Counted from the stretch's first letter, positions 15,922 to 24,756 are shown. The stretch: DNA of 64,000 bases from Bacillota bacterium (GCA_023441055.1 JAEZQY010000005.1:82122-146121), one strand, 5' to 3'. Translations and numbers: made by a program. Notes: generated by a model from the sequence alone, not told the origin.

Positions 15922-17803
15922 TCCCAGCGACTTGAAATCGCTATCGCTATCTGAACTTAATCAGCTTGCAGAGGAAATTAGGAAGTTCATGGTGGAGAAG
16001 CTGTCCTTAACAGGCGGTCATCTTGCGCCGAATCTTGGCGTGGTGGAGCTGACGCTGGCTCTGCATTATTATCTGAATAGTCCTCAGGACAAGATTGTAT
16101 TCGATGTCGGGCATCAATCCTATGTACATAAGATCTTGACCGGACGCAAGGATCGATTCGATTCGCTGCGTAAATATAAAGGCTTGTGCGGATTTGCCAA
16201 GCGCAATGAAAGCGAGCATGACGTATGGGAGGCTGGACATAGCAGCACGGCTTTGTCGGCAGCTATGGGGATGGCAATGGCTCGCGACTATAAGGGCGAG
16301 AAGCATAAGGTTGTCGCTGTTGTCGGCGATGCTGCTGTTGCAAGCGGGATGTCCTTCGAGGCGCTCAATCATATTGGCCATGAGAAGACGAATGTTATTG
16401 TGATCTTGAATGATAATGAGATGTCGATTGCGCAGAATGTTGGCGCTATGCATAATTATCTCAGCAAGATCCGTACCGATAAAACGTATATGAAGATGAA
16501 GGAAGAAGCCGAGAACCTGATCAAGAAGATTCCAGCCATTGGCGGCAAGCTGGCCAAGATGGGCGAGCGCATTAAGGATTGCTTGAAGTATCTAGTTGTC
16601 AGCGGTGTTATCTTCGAGGAATTGGGCTTCAATTACTGGGGGCCGATTGACGGGCATGATCTGGAGCTGCTCATCGAGACGCTGCAGCAAGCTGGCACCG
16701 TGGAGGGGCCTGTGCTCATTCATGTTGTGACGACGAAGGGCAAGGGCTATCCACCGGCGGAAGCGGATCAGCTCACCTGGCATGGTCTAGGTCCCTATAA
16801 GATCGAGTCTGGACAGGTTGTCAAGTCTGCGGGACCTCCGATGTATACAGAGGTGTTCGGACAAGCGCTAATCGAGTTGGCGCGTCAGGACGAGCGTATC
16901 GTCGCTGTGACGCCAGCCATGCCGGCAGGATCGGGCTTACTGAAGTTCGCAGAGGAATTCCCAGGACGTATGATCGACGTAGGTATCGCGGAGCAGCATG
17001 CCGCTACCTTATGCGGAGGGCTGGCGATTGACGGGATGAAGCCGGTTTTCGCGGTGTATTCCACATTCCTGCAACGCGCTTATGATCAGGTTGTCCATGA
17101 TATTGCCAGACAGAATCTGAATGTGATCTTCGCCATTGATCGCGCGGGCTTCGTCGGACCAGACGGTGAGACCCATCATGGTGTATTCGATATCGCTTAT
17201 ATGCGACATATTCCGAACCTTGTGCTGCTGATGCCTAAGGACGAGAATGAGCTGCGCCGCATGATGAAGACTGCGGTCGCCTATCAGGATGGACCGATCG
17301 CGATTCGCTATCCGCGTACGCAGGGTACAGGGCAGGAGCTGCTGCAGCTCGATGATCTTGATCTTCTGCCGATTGGCAGCTGGGAGACGATTCGTGATGG
17401 CGATGACCTGCATATGTTGGCGGTCGGTCCAGATATGCTAGCGATTGCGTCGGCAGCGGCTGAGCAGCTGGCACAGATGGATATTGCTGTTCATATCGTG
17501 AATGCGCGGTCCATTAAGCCGCTGGATGAGCAGATGCTGCAAGAGCTGGCGGGTGCCAAGCGAGCACCGATTATTACGCTGGAGGAAGGTTCTGTCGTAG
17601 GCGGCTTCGGCAGCGCGGTGCTGGAGTATTATGCTGCGGAGCGTATTCGCGGCATGACGATCCTGCCGATCGGGATTCCCGATCTATTCATCGAGCATGG
17701 ATCGATCAAGGAACAGCGCGCTGAAATTTGCTTAACGATCGAGCATGTCATTGCAGAAGCCAAGGAGCTCGTGCCGATCAAGTCACAGAAGGTTAACAGG
17801 TGA
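15899..17803 (+). CDS. dxs: 1-deoxy-D-xylulose-5-phosphate synthase
   Basis: A 634-residue thiamine diphosphate enzyme joining pyruvate and glyceraldehyde 3-phosphate in the first step of the MEP pathway. Motifs: GGHLAPNLGVVELTLALH, the VVGDAAVASGMSFEALN cofactor-binding stretch with the ILNDNEMSI end near residue 170, and DRAGFVGPDGETHHG in the pyrimidine-binding domain. The GTG start at 15899 has AGAGGGGG about 8 nt upstream and overlaps oapA, so synthesis is probably coupled. The enzyme feeds IspA, encoded upstream. Confidence 0.97.
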   Translation: MLLERVNDPSDLKSLSLSELNQLAEEIRKFMVEKLSLTGGHLAPNLGVVELTLALHYYLNSPQDKIVFDVGHQSYVHKILTGRKDRFDSLRKYKGLCGFAKRNESEHDVWEAGHSSTALSAAMGMAMARDYKGEKHKVVAVVGDAAVASGMSFEALNHIGHEKTNVIVILNDNEMSIAQNVGAMHNYLSKIRTDKTYMKMKEEAENLIKKIPAIGGKLAKMGERIKDCLKYLVVSGVIFEELGFNYWGPIDGHDLELLIETLQQAGTVEGPVLIHVVTTKGKGYPPAEADQLTWHGLGPYKIESGQVVKSAGPPMYTEVFGQALIELARQDERIVAVTPAMPAGSGLLKFAEEFPGRMIDVGIAEQHAATLCGGLAIDGMKPVFAVYSTFLQRAYDQVVHDIARQNLNVIFAIDRAGFVGPDGETHHGVFDIAYMRHIPNLVLLMPKDENELRRMMKTAVAYQDGPIAIRYPRTQGTGQELLQLDDLDLLPIGSWETIRDGDDLHMLAVGPDMLAIASAAAEQLAQMDIAVHIVNARSIKPLDEQMLQELAGAKRAPIITLEEGSVVGGFGSAVLEYYAAERIRGMTILPIGIPDLFIEHGSIKEQRAEICLTIEHVIAEAKELVPIKSQKVNR

Positions 17804-17811
17804 TCAGATAG

Positions 17812-18639
17812 ATGGCGAATGCGAAGGAAAGATTGGATGTATTGTTAGTTGAACAAGGCTTCTATGAGAGCAGGGAAAAAGCGAAGGCCGCCGTCATGGC
17901 AGGCCTTGTTTACGTTGATGCGGACAAGGCTGAAAAATCCGGTATGAAAATACCGCGGGAAGCCGCTATAAAGGTGAAGGGCGCAGTTCATCCGTATGTC
18001 AGTCGAGGCGGACTGAAGCTGGAGAAGGCGATTAAGCAATTCGGGGTTGCCATGTCTGGTCGGGCGATGCTGGATATCGGCGCATCGACTGGCGGCTTCA
18101 CCGATTGCGCGCTGCAGCATGGCGCGGCCTATGTATACGCACTTGATGTTGGCTATAATCAGCTGGATTGGTCGTTGCGCAATCATCCGCAGGTATGCGT
18201 GATGGAACGGACGAACTTCCGATATGTGACTCCGCAAGATCTCAATGGACCGGTTCCGGATATCGCGACGATCGACGTGTCCTTCATCTCGCTGAAGCTG
18301 ATTCTGCCACCGCTGCAGCAATTGCTGAGCCCTGGCGGAGATGTGCTAGCGCTCATTAAGCCGCAGTTCGAGGCTGGCCGTGAGAAGGTGGGTAAGTCAG
18401 GTGTCGTCCGTGAGCGTGCCACTCATATTGCGGTTCTGCAATCCATCCTCACCTATGCGTCTGAGCTGGGCTTCGCCTTGCATGGCTTAACCTTCTCTCC
18501 GATCACGGGCGGCGAGGGAAACATTGAGTTTCTGGCGCATTGGCGCCTCGAGCCGGGTGACATACTCGTGGAGACTGAACTGAAGCAGTTATGTGAAGAG
18601 ACGGTTGATCAAGCAAGCGCAACATTTCATACCAATTAG
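17812..18639 (+). CDS. tlyA: TlyA family rRNA 2'-O-methyltransferase
   Basis: A 275-residue protein with an N-terminal S4 RNA-binding domain (residues 6-62, RLDVLLVEQGFYESREKAKAAVMAGLVYV) and an FtsJ-like methyltransferase domain with the SAM-binding motif LDIGASTGGFTDCAL near residue 86 and ATIDVSFISL near residue 150. In mycobacteria TlyA methylates 16S and 23S rRNA cytidines; older annotations call the Bacillus homologue YqxC a hemolysin. It starts 8 bp after dxs, as in other OLE-type clusters. Confidence 0.93.
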   Translation: MANAKERLDVLLVEQGFYESREKAKAAVMAGLVYVDADKAEKSGMKIPREAAIKVKGAVHPYVSRGGLKLEKAIKQFGVAMSGRAMLDIGASTGGFTDCALQHGAAYVYALDVGYNQLDWSLRNHPQVCVMERTNFRYVTPQDLNGPVPDIATIDVSFISLKLILPPLQQLLSPGGDVLALIKPQFEAGREKVGKSGVVRERATHIAVLQSILTYASELGFALHGLTFSPITGGEGNIEFLAHWRLEPGDILVETELKQLCEETVDQASATFHTN

Positions 18640-18687
18640 AAGGAATATCCAGAACCCTCCTCGAATTGTTATTCCGAGGTGATGAAG

Positions 18688-19152
18688 ATGCCGGAACGCA
18701 CCGATGGAATTGCACTAGCGATCATTGTAATTCTGCTCTGTATCTGGTTTTACTTTCGATTCAGGCGCTGGCTGTACGCGCCCTTCCGCATGAAGCTGCC
18801 ATTCCCGGAGGCGACCCCGGTGGTGCGGAGCGAGGCGGTTCGTCTGCTCGAGGATTCCGGCTATGAGGTCATAAGCGGACGCAAGAAGGTGCCGATCTAC
18901 ATCGAACTGGATAATGAGCAATTGGATCCGCACTCGCGGTTATTCGTGGATTACTTCGCGCGCAAGGATAATGAGCTCTATGTGGTGAAGCTGTCTAAGA
19001 GTCGACAGACGATGGAATGGACAGCCAGTCGCATTCGCGAGCAATTCATGAATTATCATCAGCTGTTCCAGGAGACGCATGGCATTCTCTATGTGGATCT
19101 AGAGGAAGGTCGCATTCGTAAGGTGAAGATCGAGATCGGCAAGGCGGAATAG
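18688..19152 (+). CDS. Unknown membrane-anchored protein between tlyA and argR
   Basis: A 154-residue protein I do not recognise. It has one N-terminal membrane helix (about residues 8-22, IALAIIVILLCIWFYF) followed by basic residues, so the rest should be cytoplasmic. The soluble part has alternating strands and helices, including VPIYIELDNEQLD, NELYVVKLSKSRQTMEW and HGILYVDLEEGRIRKVKIEIG. The pattern of acidic residues and a lysine on adjacent strands loosely recalls PD-(D/E)XK folds, but this is only an impression. GAGG lies 8 nt before the ATG at 18688; GTG 18679 and ATG 18682 are also in frame. It starts 48 bp after tlyA. Confidence 0.8.
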   Translation: MPERTDGIALAIIVILLCIWFYFRFRRWLYAPFRMKLPFPEATPVVRSEAVRLLEDSGYEVISGRKKVPIYIELDNEQLDPHSRLFVDYFARKDNELYVVKLSKSRQTMEWTASRIREQFMNYHQLFQETHGILYVDLEEGRIRKVKIEIGKAE

Positions 19153-19163
19153 GGGTGAACGAC

Positions 19164-19613
19164 ATGAAGGGGCAACGTCATATTAAGATTCGCGAGCTGG
19201 TGACCCATAAGGAAATTGAAACGCAGGACGAGCTGGTGGACGAGCTTCGCATTGCTGGGTATGCCGTCACCCAAGCAACCATATCTCGGGATATTAAGGA
19301 GCTGCATCTGGTTAAGACGCCGCTGTCAGACGGCAGGTATAAGTATGCCATGCCGAGTGATCAGAAATTTAATCCGCTCCATAAGCTTAGACGCGCATTA
19401 TCTGATAACTTCATCCATATCGACTTCACGGACAATCTGATTGTCATGAAGTGTCTGCCGGGCACAGCCAATGGAATCGGCGCGCTGCTCGATAATCTGG
19501 AGTGGGATGGACTGATGGGCACGATATGCGGCGATGATACGATTCTGATGATCTGTAAGCATAAGCAGGACAGCGAATCCATTGTTAAGCGTATTCTTGA
19601 GATGATTCCTTAA
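19164..19613 (+). CDS. argR: Arginine repressor ArgR/AhrC
   Basis: A 149-residue repressor, the same length as B. subtilis AhrC. The N-terminal winged helix (MKGQRHIKIRELVTHKEIETQDELV, then TQATISRDIKELHLVK) binds ARG boxes. The C-terminal domain with GTANGIGALLDNLEW and GTICGDDTILMIC makes the hexamer and binds arginine. It represses arginine synthesis and activates catabolism. The ATG at 19164 has AGGGGTG at good spacing; GTG at 19155 is in frame. It lies 19 bp upstream of recN. Confidence 0.97.
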   Translation: MKGQRHIKIRELVTHKEIETQDELVDELRIAGYAVTQATISRDIKELHLVKTPLSDGRYKYAMPSDQKFNPLHKLRRALSDNFIHIDFTDNLIVMKCLPGTANGIGALLDNLEWDGLMGTICGDDTILMICKHKQDSESIVKRILEMIP

Positions 19614-19632
19614 TCGGAGGAGGCCGGAACAG

Positions 19633-21315
19633 ATGCTGTCACAAATTTCAATTCGGAACTTAGCGGTAATCGAGCAGCTGCATGTGGAATTTATTCGCGG
19701 ATTTCAGGTGCTGACTGGGGAGACTGGCGCGGGTAAGTCGATTGTCATTGATGCGCTGGGGCTTATCGCTGGCGCCAGAGGCTCTACGGAGCTCATCCGG
19801 CATGGCTGTGACAAGGCTGAGGTGGAGGCGCTGTTCGAGTTAAAGGAAGAGCATGAGCTATGGCAAGCGCTTGAGGAGATGGGCATTGAGGCCGATCGCT
19901 CCGAGCCGCTCATTGTACGCAGAGAAGTGAACAGCCAAGGGAAGAGCTCAGCTCGGCTTAACGGTCAGCTCGTGAATATGACTATGTTGCGCACAATTGG
20001 TGAATACTTAGTAAATCTGCATGGTCAGCATGAACATCAATCCCTGCTCCGAACCGAGCAGCATATGCATCTGCTCGATCAGTACGGCAAGGAATCGATC
20101 GAACAGATCAGACTGCGATATGCCTCGGTCTATGAGGCTTATACAAGCTGTGCCGCTGAGCTGGAAGCACTCCGTTCCGGCATTAGTCAAGCGCTGCAGC
20201 TTGCGGATTTATATCGATTCCAGGTGGAGGAGATCTCCAGCGCGCATGTCACAATAGGCGAGGATGAGGCGCTCGAACTGGAGCGTAAGCGGCTGTCCGG
20301 AGGCGAGAAGCTGTTAGACGCAGTGAGTCAAGCCTATGATGGGCTGTACGGGAGTCGGACGGGTCTAGAGACGATCGGTACCGCGCTGGAGCGACTGCAG
20401 CAGGTGATTGATTTCGATTCCGAGAAGCTGTCTCCGGTCCATGAACAGATGCAATCCGCCTATTATCAACTAGAGGATGCGGCCTTCCAGCTGCGCGCCT
20501 ATCGAGATCAGCTTGACTTCGAGCCTAGCCGTCTGGATGAAGTGGAGGAGCGACTCAATATGCTCCACGGTCTGAAGCGCAAGTATGGGGGCACGATCGA
20601 TCAAATTCTGGCCCATTATGAGAAGATCAGCTCGGAGCTGGAGCAAGTTGACCAACAGGATGAGCGTATAGGACAAGCGGAGACCAGGCTGAAGGAGCTG
20701 CAGACAGAGCTGGCTGATCTGGCTGAGCAGCTGACGGCAGCGCGTCGTGGCGCAGCAGAGCAGCTTGCAGAGAAGATCATGAGCCATCTGCAGGATCTCC
20801 ATATGGAGCGCACGAAATTCGTGGTGGACTTCAGAAAATTGGACAGCTTCACCAAGGAAGGGGTTGACCGGGTTGAATTCCTGATCAGCGCCAATCCGGG
20901 TGAGCCGCCTAAGGGGCTGGGGAAGATTGCCTCAGGTGGAGAGCTGTCGCGCATCATGCTGGCGCTGAAATCGATATTCGCCGCAATTGACCGTATCCCC
21001 GTGCTCGTCTTCGATGAGGTGGATACCGGTGTCAGCGGCAAGGCGGCGCAGGCGATCGCGCGTAAGCTCGCTGCTTTGGCGCGTGGATGCCAGGTATTCG
21101 CTGTGACGCATCTGCCGCAGGTTGCCTCGATGGCAGACAGGCATTACCTTATTCATAAGGAAGTCGATGGCGATCGTACCTACACCTTGGTCGATCCACT
21201 CGGGGATGAGGCGAGGGTCGAGGAGCTTGCGCGTATGCTCGGCGGTGCCCAGATCACCGAGACGACGCTTAATCACGCCAGGGAGATGATCGAGCTGGCT
21301 CGGTCGGTTGGGTGA
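19633..21315 (+). CDS. recN: DNA repair protein RecN
   Basis: A 560-residue SMC-like ATPase of double-strand break repair. The Walker A motif GETGAGKS is at about residues 29-36, a coiled-coil region covers roughly residues 150-370 with DQQDERIGQAETRLKELQ, the ABC signature LGKIASGGELSRIMLALKS is near residue 430 and Walker B VLVFDEVDTGVSG near 455. AGGAGG precedes the ATG. It ends at the first copy of a 24-bp tandem repeat, so no typical terminator directly follows. Confidence 0.97.
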   Translation: MLSQISIRNLAVIEQLHVEFIRGFQVLTGETGAGKSIVIDALGLIAGARGSTELIRHGCDKAEVEALFELKEEHELWQALEEMGIEADRSEPLIVRREVNSQGKSSARLNGQLVNMTMLRTIGEYLVNLHGQHEHQSLLRTEQHMHLLDQYGKESIEQIRLRYASVYEAYTSCAAELEALRSGISQALQLADLYRFQVEEISSAHVTIGEDEALELERKRLSGGEKLLDAVSQAYDGLYGSRTGLETIGTALERLQQVIDFDSEKLSPVHEQMQSAYYQLEDAAFQLRAYRDQLDFEPSRLDEVEERLNMLHGLKRKYGGTIDQILAHYEKISSELEQVDQQDERIGQAETRLKELQTELADLAEQLTAARRGAAEQLAEKIMSHLQDLHMERTKFVVDFRKLDSFTKEGVDRVEFLISANPGEPPKGLGKIASGGELSRIMLALKSIFAAIDRIPVLVFDEVDTGVSGKAAQAIARKLAALARGCQVFAVTHLPQVASMADRHYLIHKEVDGDRTYTLVDPLGDEARVEELARMLGGAQITETTLNHAREMIELARSVG

Positions 21316-21316
21316 T

Positions 21317-21430
21317 GGTGCTGACACGATAATATTCGTGGGTGCTGACACGAGATTATTCGTGGGTGCTGACACGAGATTATTCGTGGCTGATGACACG
21401 ATAATATTCGTGGCTGATGATGCAATGTTA
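21317..21430 (+). repeat. 24-bp tandem repeat, four and three-quarter copies
   Basis: Starting 2 bp after the recN stop, a 24-bp unit occurs at 21317, 21341, 21365 and 21389, with a decayed copy at 21413-21430. Units share GCTGACACGA and ATTCGTG, so each holds a CACGA/TCGTG dyad around a six-base centre. Units 2 and 3 are identical; 1 and 4 differ by few bases. There are no spacers, so this is not a CRISPR array. Confidence 0.9.
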
Positions 21431-21547
21431 GGGGGATTATACAACGCTTTGACGTAATAAAACCGAATCGGTGAGGTTAACTTATAGGTACGCCGCCGAA
21501 GCTACTCCGGAAGTCTCGTGCGAGCAAGCGAAGGAGCGTGATATGGC

Positions 21548-22876
21548 TTGAGTTCTCTGCGCAAGAAAGTCGCAGGTCTTATTATCGTCTTCCTTATCTG
21601 CCTAGTCAGTTATTCATCCCCGTTCCAAACCTATGCCGCATTTCCAGATGAACTGAAGCTGTTCACCGGTCAGAGCCGAACCATCGAGCTTGCGATCCCC
21701 GCTCATGGCGAGATTACCGTAGATAATCCAGCCATAGCGAGAGTTAATGGCCAATCGACCTACTCCCAGCAAGTTCAACTAAATGAGCCAGTATCTGTGC
21801 AATCCGCGCAAGCTGGACAGACCGAGCTTCAATTGAAGCTGTTCGGCAAGGTGCCGATCAAGACGGTTAAAGTGAATGTAGAACCATCGCTTAAGGTGAT
21901 TCCCGGTGGTCAAACGATCGGCGTGAAGATCAAGTCAGACGGCATCCTCGTCGTTGGCCATCACCTCGTCCAGGTAAGCGCGGATAAGAAGGTGTCGCCT
22001 GGCGAGCAGTCTGATGTGCGATTAGGCGATCTCATTGTGGAGATGAATGGAGAAGCCATTCGCGATGTCACGAAGGTGTCCGAACTGGTCAGCAGAGCTG
22101 GTAAATCAGGCAAACCGATTGACATGTTAATTAAGCGGGACGGGAAGACAATTAAGACAACTGTCACCCCGGTGCTTGATGAGAAGGATCAGACGTATCG
22201 CCTGGGTGTGTATATCCGCGACTCAGCCGCAGGTGTCGGCACGCTGACCTTCTACGCCCCTGATCATGGCATGTACGGCGCGCTGGGGCATGTCATCACC
22301 GACATGGACACCCGTACGCCAATTGTTCCAAGCGGCGGTGAGATTGTGCATTCAAGCGTATCCTCGATCTCTAAGAGCTCGAATGGCGAGCCTGGCGAGA
22401 AGCGTGCTCACTTCTTCAAGGAGCATCTAATACTCGGCGACATTAAGAAGAATACGCAATTCGGGATATTCGGCAAGATGAACAAATTTCCGGAATACGG
22501 CAATATGGATAAGGCCATCCCGGTCGCCTTCGCGAGCGAAGTGAAGGAAGGACCGGCCGAAATCCTAACAGTCGTAGACGGACAGAAGGTCGAGCGATTC
22601 AAAATTGACATCGTCCACGCGGCTAAGCAGCCGTCCCCATCGACCAAGGGCTTGATCATCAAGATAACCGATCAACGTCTCTTGGAGCGGACAGGTGGTA
22701 TCGTTCAAGGCATGAGCGGCAGTCCGATCCTGCAGGATGGTAAGCTGGTCGGCGCGGTCACGCATGTGTTCGTGAATGATCCAGCGTCGGGATATGGCTG
22801 TTACATTGAGTGGATGCTGCGTGATGCCGGAATTATTCAGGAAGGCAACCCATCAAAAAATCTTAAGGCAGGTTAA
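21548..22876 (+). CDS. spoIVB: SpoIVB serine peptidase (S55 family)
   Basis: A 442-residue signalling protease secreted from the forespore that triggers pro-sigma-K processing by cleaving SpoIVFA. It has an N-terminal membrane/signal segment (residues 8-30), a PDZ domain (about residues 125-200, containing SDVRLGDLIVEMNGEAIRDV) and an S55 peptidase domain with the active-site motif GMSGSPI at residues 388-394. The start is a TTG with AAGGAG 11 nt upstream; the nearby ATG at 21543 stops after two codons. The stop codon lies in the loop of the terminator hairpin. Confidence 0.95.
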   Translation: MSSLRKKVAGLIIVFLICLVSYSSPFQTYAAFPDELKLFTGQSRTIELAIPAHGEITVDNPAIARVNGQSTYSQQVQLNEPVSVQSAQAGQTELQLKLFGKVPIKTVKVNVEPSLKVIPGGQTIGVKIKSDGILVVGHHLVQVSADKKVSPGEQSDVRLGDLIVEMNGEAIRDVTKVSELVSRAGKSGKPIDMLIKRDGKTIKTTVTPVLDEKDQTYRLGVYIRDSAAGVGTLTFYAPDHGMYGALGHVITDMDTRTPIVPSGGEIVHSSVSSISKSSNGEPGEKRAHFFKEHLILGDIKKNTQFGIFGKMNKFPEYGNMDKAIPVAFASEVKEGPAEILTVVDGQKVERFKIDIVHAAKQPSPSTKGLIIKITDQRLLERTGGIVQGMSGSPILQDGKLVGAVTHVFVNDPASGYGCYIEWMLRDAGIIQEGNPSKNLKAG

Positions 22877-22898
22877 ACCTGTCTTAAGATTATTTTTT
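22859..22898 (+). terminator. Terminator overlapping the end of spoIVB
   Basis: AATCTTAAGGCAGGT at 22859-22873 pairs with ACCTGTCTTAAGATT at 22877-22891 (one G-U), followed by ATTTTTT. The three-base loop TAA (22874-22876) is the spoIVB stop codon. Confidence 0.9.
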
Positions 22899-22992
22899 GT
22901 CGAAGGAATAAAAAATATGTAGATAAAAGTAGAGATTTGATGTAAAAAATTAATTTTAATGGATTTCACAAAAAAAATCAATAAAAATATAA

Positions 22993-23026
22993 TTCGACAG
23001 AAGGATATTAGAATCCACTGTCGAAT
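22993..23026 (+). promoter_or_regulatory. Sigma-H promoter of spo0A with two 0A boxes
   Basis: GAAGGATAT at 23000-23008 fits the sigma-H -35 consensus RnAGGAWWW, and GTCGAAT at 23020-23026 fits the -10 RnnGAAT, with an 11-bp spacer. A 0A box TGTCGAA lies at 23019-23025 over the -10, and a second one in reverse (TTCGACA) at 22993-22999 just upstream of the -35. This is the arrangement expected for an autoregulated spo0A promoter. The flanking 22900-23082 is very AT-rich. Confidence 0.85.
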
Positions 23027-23082
23027 GTGAAATAAAAGGAAAAACAAACTAAATTATGATTCAATTATGAGGAGGAGAGAAG

Positions 23083-23898
23083 TTGCAAAAGATCGAAGTC
23101 ATGTTAGCAGACGACAACAAAGAATTTACTAACTTATTATCGGAGTTTATCTCCGAACAACCAGATATGGAAGTCATAGGGGTAGCTTACAATGGGGAAG
23201 AAGTTGTTGAGCTGATCGAACGGGAGCAGCGGGTACCGGATGTACTTATCCTGGATATCATCATGCCGCATCTCGATGGACTTGGTGTGCTGGAGAGATT
23301 GCGCGGGCTCTCGCTGTCGCCGCAGCCGCAGATTATTATGTTAACGGCATTCGGCCAGGAAAATATTACTCAGAGAGCGGTCCAGCTCGGCGCCTCCTAC
23401 TACATACTCAAGCCCTTCGATCTTGAAGTGCTCGTGAATCGCATCCGGCAGCTGGCTAATCCTGCATCTGGGACGACAACGTCCTCTTCTTCCTCGAGCA
23501 GTGCGAAGGCGAATGTGATTCCACTGAACAAGGGGAAGAATCTGGACGCGAACATCACCAGCATCATTCACGAGATTGGCGTGCCTGCTCATATCAAGGG
23601 CTACCAGTATCTGCGCGAAGCCATTACGATGGTGTACAACAATATCGAGATTCTCGGCTCGATCACGAAGACGCTGTATCCGGAAATCGCCGAGAAGTTC
23701 AAGACGACGCCATCCCGCGTGGAGCGAGCCATTCGCCATGCGATCGAGGTTGCTTGGACGCGCGGCAACATCGACAGCATCTCGCACCTGTTCGGTTACA
23801 CCGTGAACATCAGCAAGTCGAAGCCGACCAATAGCGAATTCATCGCCATGGTCGCTGACAAGCTGCGGATCGAGCACAAGGTGGCGAGTAATCGGTAG
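23083..23898 (+). CDS. spo0A: Sporulation master response regulator Spo0A
   Basis: A 271-residue response regulator. The receiver domain has acidic pocket residues Asp10-Asp11, phospho-acceptor Asp58 (VLILDIIMP), a threonine in MLTAFGQ and Lys in ILKPFDLE. A serine-rich linker (about residues 130-140) joins it to the C-terminal DNA-binding domain with IHEIGVPAHIKGYQYLREAI and the recognition region TPSRVERAIRHAIEVAWTRG. The TTG start at 23083 is backed by AGGAGG. Phospho-Spo0A should bind the 0A boxes at its own promoter and at spoIIA, also in this window. Confidence 0.98.
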   Translation: MQKIEVMLADDNKEFTNLLSEFISEQPDMEVIGVAYNGEEVVELIEREQRVPDVLILDIIMPHLDGLGVLERLRGLSLSPQPQIIMLTAFGQENITQRAVQLGASYYILKPFDLEVLVNRIRQLANPASGTTTSSSSSSSAKANVIPLNKGKNLDANITSIIHEIGVPAHIKGYQYLREAITMVYNNIEILGSITKTLYPEIAEKFKTTPSRVERAIRHAIEVAWTRGNIDSISHLFGYTVNISKSKPTNSEFIAMVADKLRIEHKVASNR

Positions 23899-23928
23899 GG
23901 ATGAAGCTTTTCAGTAATTAGGCATAAG

Positions 23929-23979
23929 ACCACTTATTTATTGGGTATCCAACAACCAATAAGTGAGTGGTATTTTTTT
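23929..23979 (+). terminator. Terminator downstream of spo0A
   Basis: A 16-bp stem (ACCACTTATTTATTGG with CCAATAAGTGAGTGGT, two G-U pairs) spans 23929-23971 and is followed by seven Ts. Confidence 0.9.
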
Positions 23980-24105
23980 GCTTTATGCATGGAAACAAAT
24001 GTAATGTGTTTACTTTCAATTGTGTTATTAATTAACTGGTTGTTAAAGTGTGGGTCTGATATCATCCTTAATGTAATTGGAAATAAGACACCAGGAGATG
24101 ACAAC

Positions 24106-24702
24106 ATGAAACGATTAATGATGGTATTATGCTTATGTGTAGTTCTTATATTGACGGCTTGTAATTCTACGAATTCGACGAATTCACCCAGCTCATCAAA
24201 AGCTGCAACAAGCAGTGCATCTGAGCCAGCGACGCACGACACCAAAGGAACCGTACATAACGTTGCGCTGGGAGAAACGTTCCTCTATCATCGCATGGGG
24301 GCAGTGAACAAGTCGGTTACGAAACTGGAGATTACTTTGAGTGACTATCAGCTCATAAAAGAAAAGTCACCAGATGAGGGTCTTAGAGATCAAATCGACT
24401 ATGTGAAGCTTTATGCCCTGGTTGAAAATGTTGGAGAAGAGAATTCGCATAATATGGCTATAGGGACTTATAGCTTTAATATCTATGATGCCAATGGCAG
24501 GGAGATCACTGTAAGTACACTCACAACTCAGCGCATTGAACCAGAGGATGAATTCACATCGGCTGAGCTTCGTCCTGGCGGTAAAAACGAAGGTTATTTG
24601 TATATTTCAATTGAAGAAGGCGCGGTGCCTGCTGAAATCATTTATTATGATGCAACCAACAAAAATGCGGCTCATGCGAATCAATTTGTAATAAAATTAT
24701 AA
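24106..24702 (+). CDS. DUF4352-like lipoprotein
   Basis: A 198-residue putative lipoprotein. The signal peptide ends in the lipobox LTAC with the lipidated Cys at residue 19, followed by a low-complexity linker rich in Asn, Ser and Thr (residues 20-45). The folded part, from GETFLYHRMGAVNKSVTKLEIT, contains VKLYALVENVGEENSHNM and ends with the ELRPGGKNEGYLYISIEEG strand pair; this resembles DUF4352 immunoglobulin-like domains. Function is unknown. GGAGATG precedes the ATG at 24106; the frame runs back to 23941 through the spo0A terminator, which makes the longer form unlikely. The region is more AT-rich than its neighbours. Confidence 0.8.
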   Translation: MKRLMMVLCLCVVLILTACNSTNSTNSPSSSKAATSSASEPATHDTKGTVHNVALGETFLYHRMGAVNKSVTKLEITLSDYQLIKEKSPDEGLRDQIDYVKLYALVENVGEENSHNMAIGTYSFNIYDANGREITVSTLTTQRIEPEDEFTSAELRPGGKNEGYLYISIEEGAVPAEIIYYDATNKNAAHANQFVIKL

Positions 24703-24714
24703 TACGAATACCAG

Positions 24715-24756
24715 AACCACTTGCAGGAGCAGCATGGCTCAAGCGAGTGGTTTTAT
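24715..24756 (+). terminator. Terminator-like hairpin after the lipoprotein gene
   Basis: AACCACTTGC pairs with GCGAGTGGTT (one G-U) around an 18-nt loop, then TTTTA. It is moderate in strength. The rest of the gap to 24892 holds no other clear signal apart from the ribosome binding site of the next gene. Confidence 0.6.

Noticed and set aside
21317..21430. CRISPR-like array after recN
   Set aside because: Units are directly adjacent with no spacers and there are no cas genes.
20932..21444. 170-codon minus-strand frame with an octapeptide repeat
   Set aside because: The repeat in the protein is only the 24-bp DNA repeat translated; the rest is antisense to recN and has no credible start.
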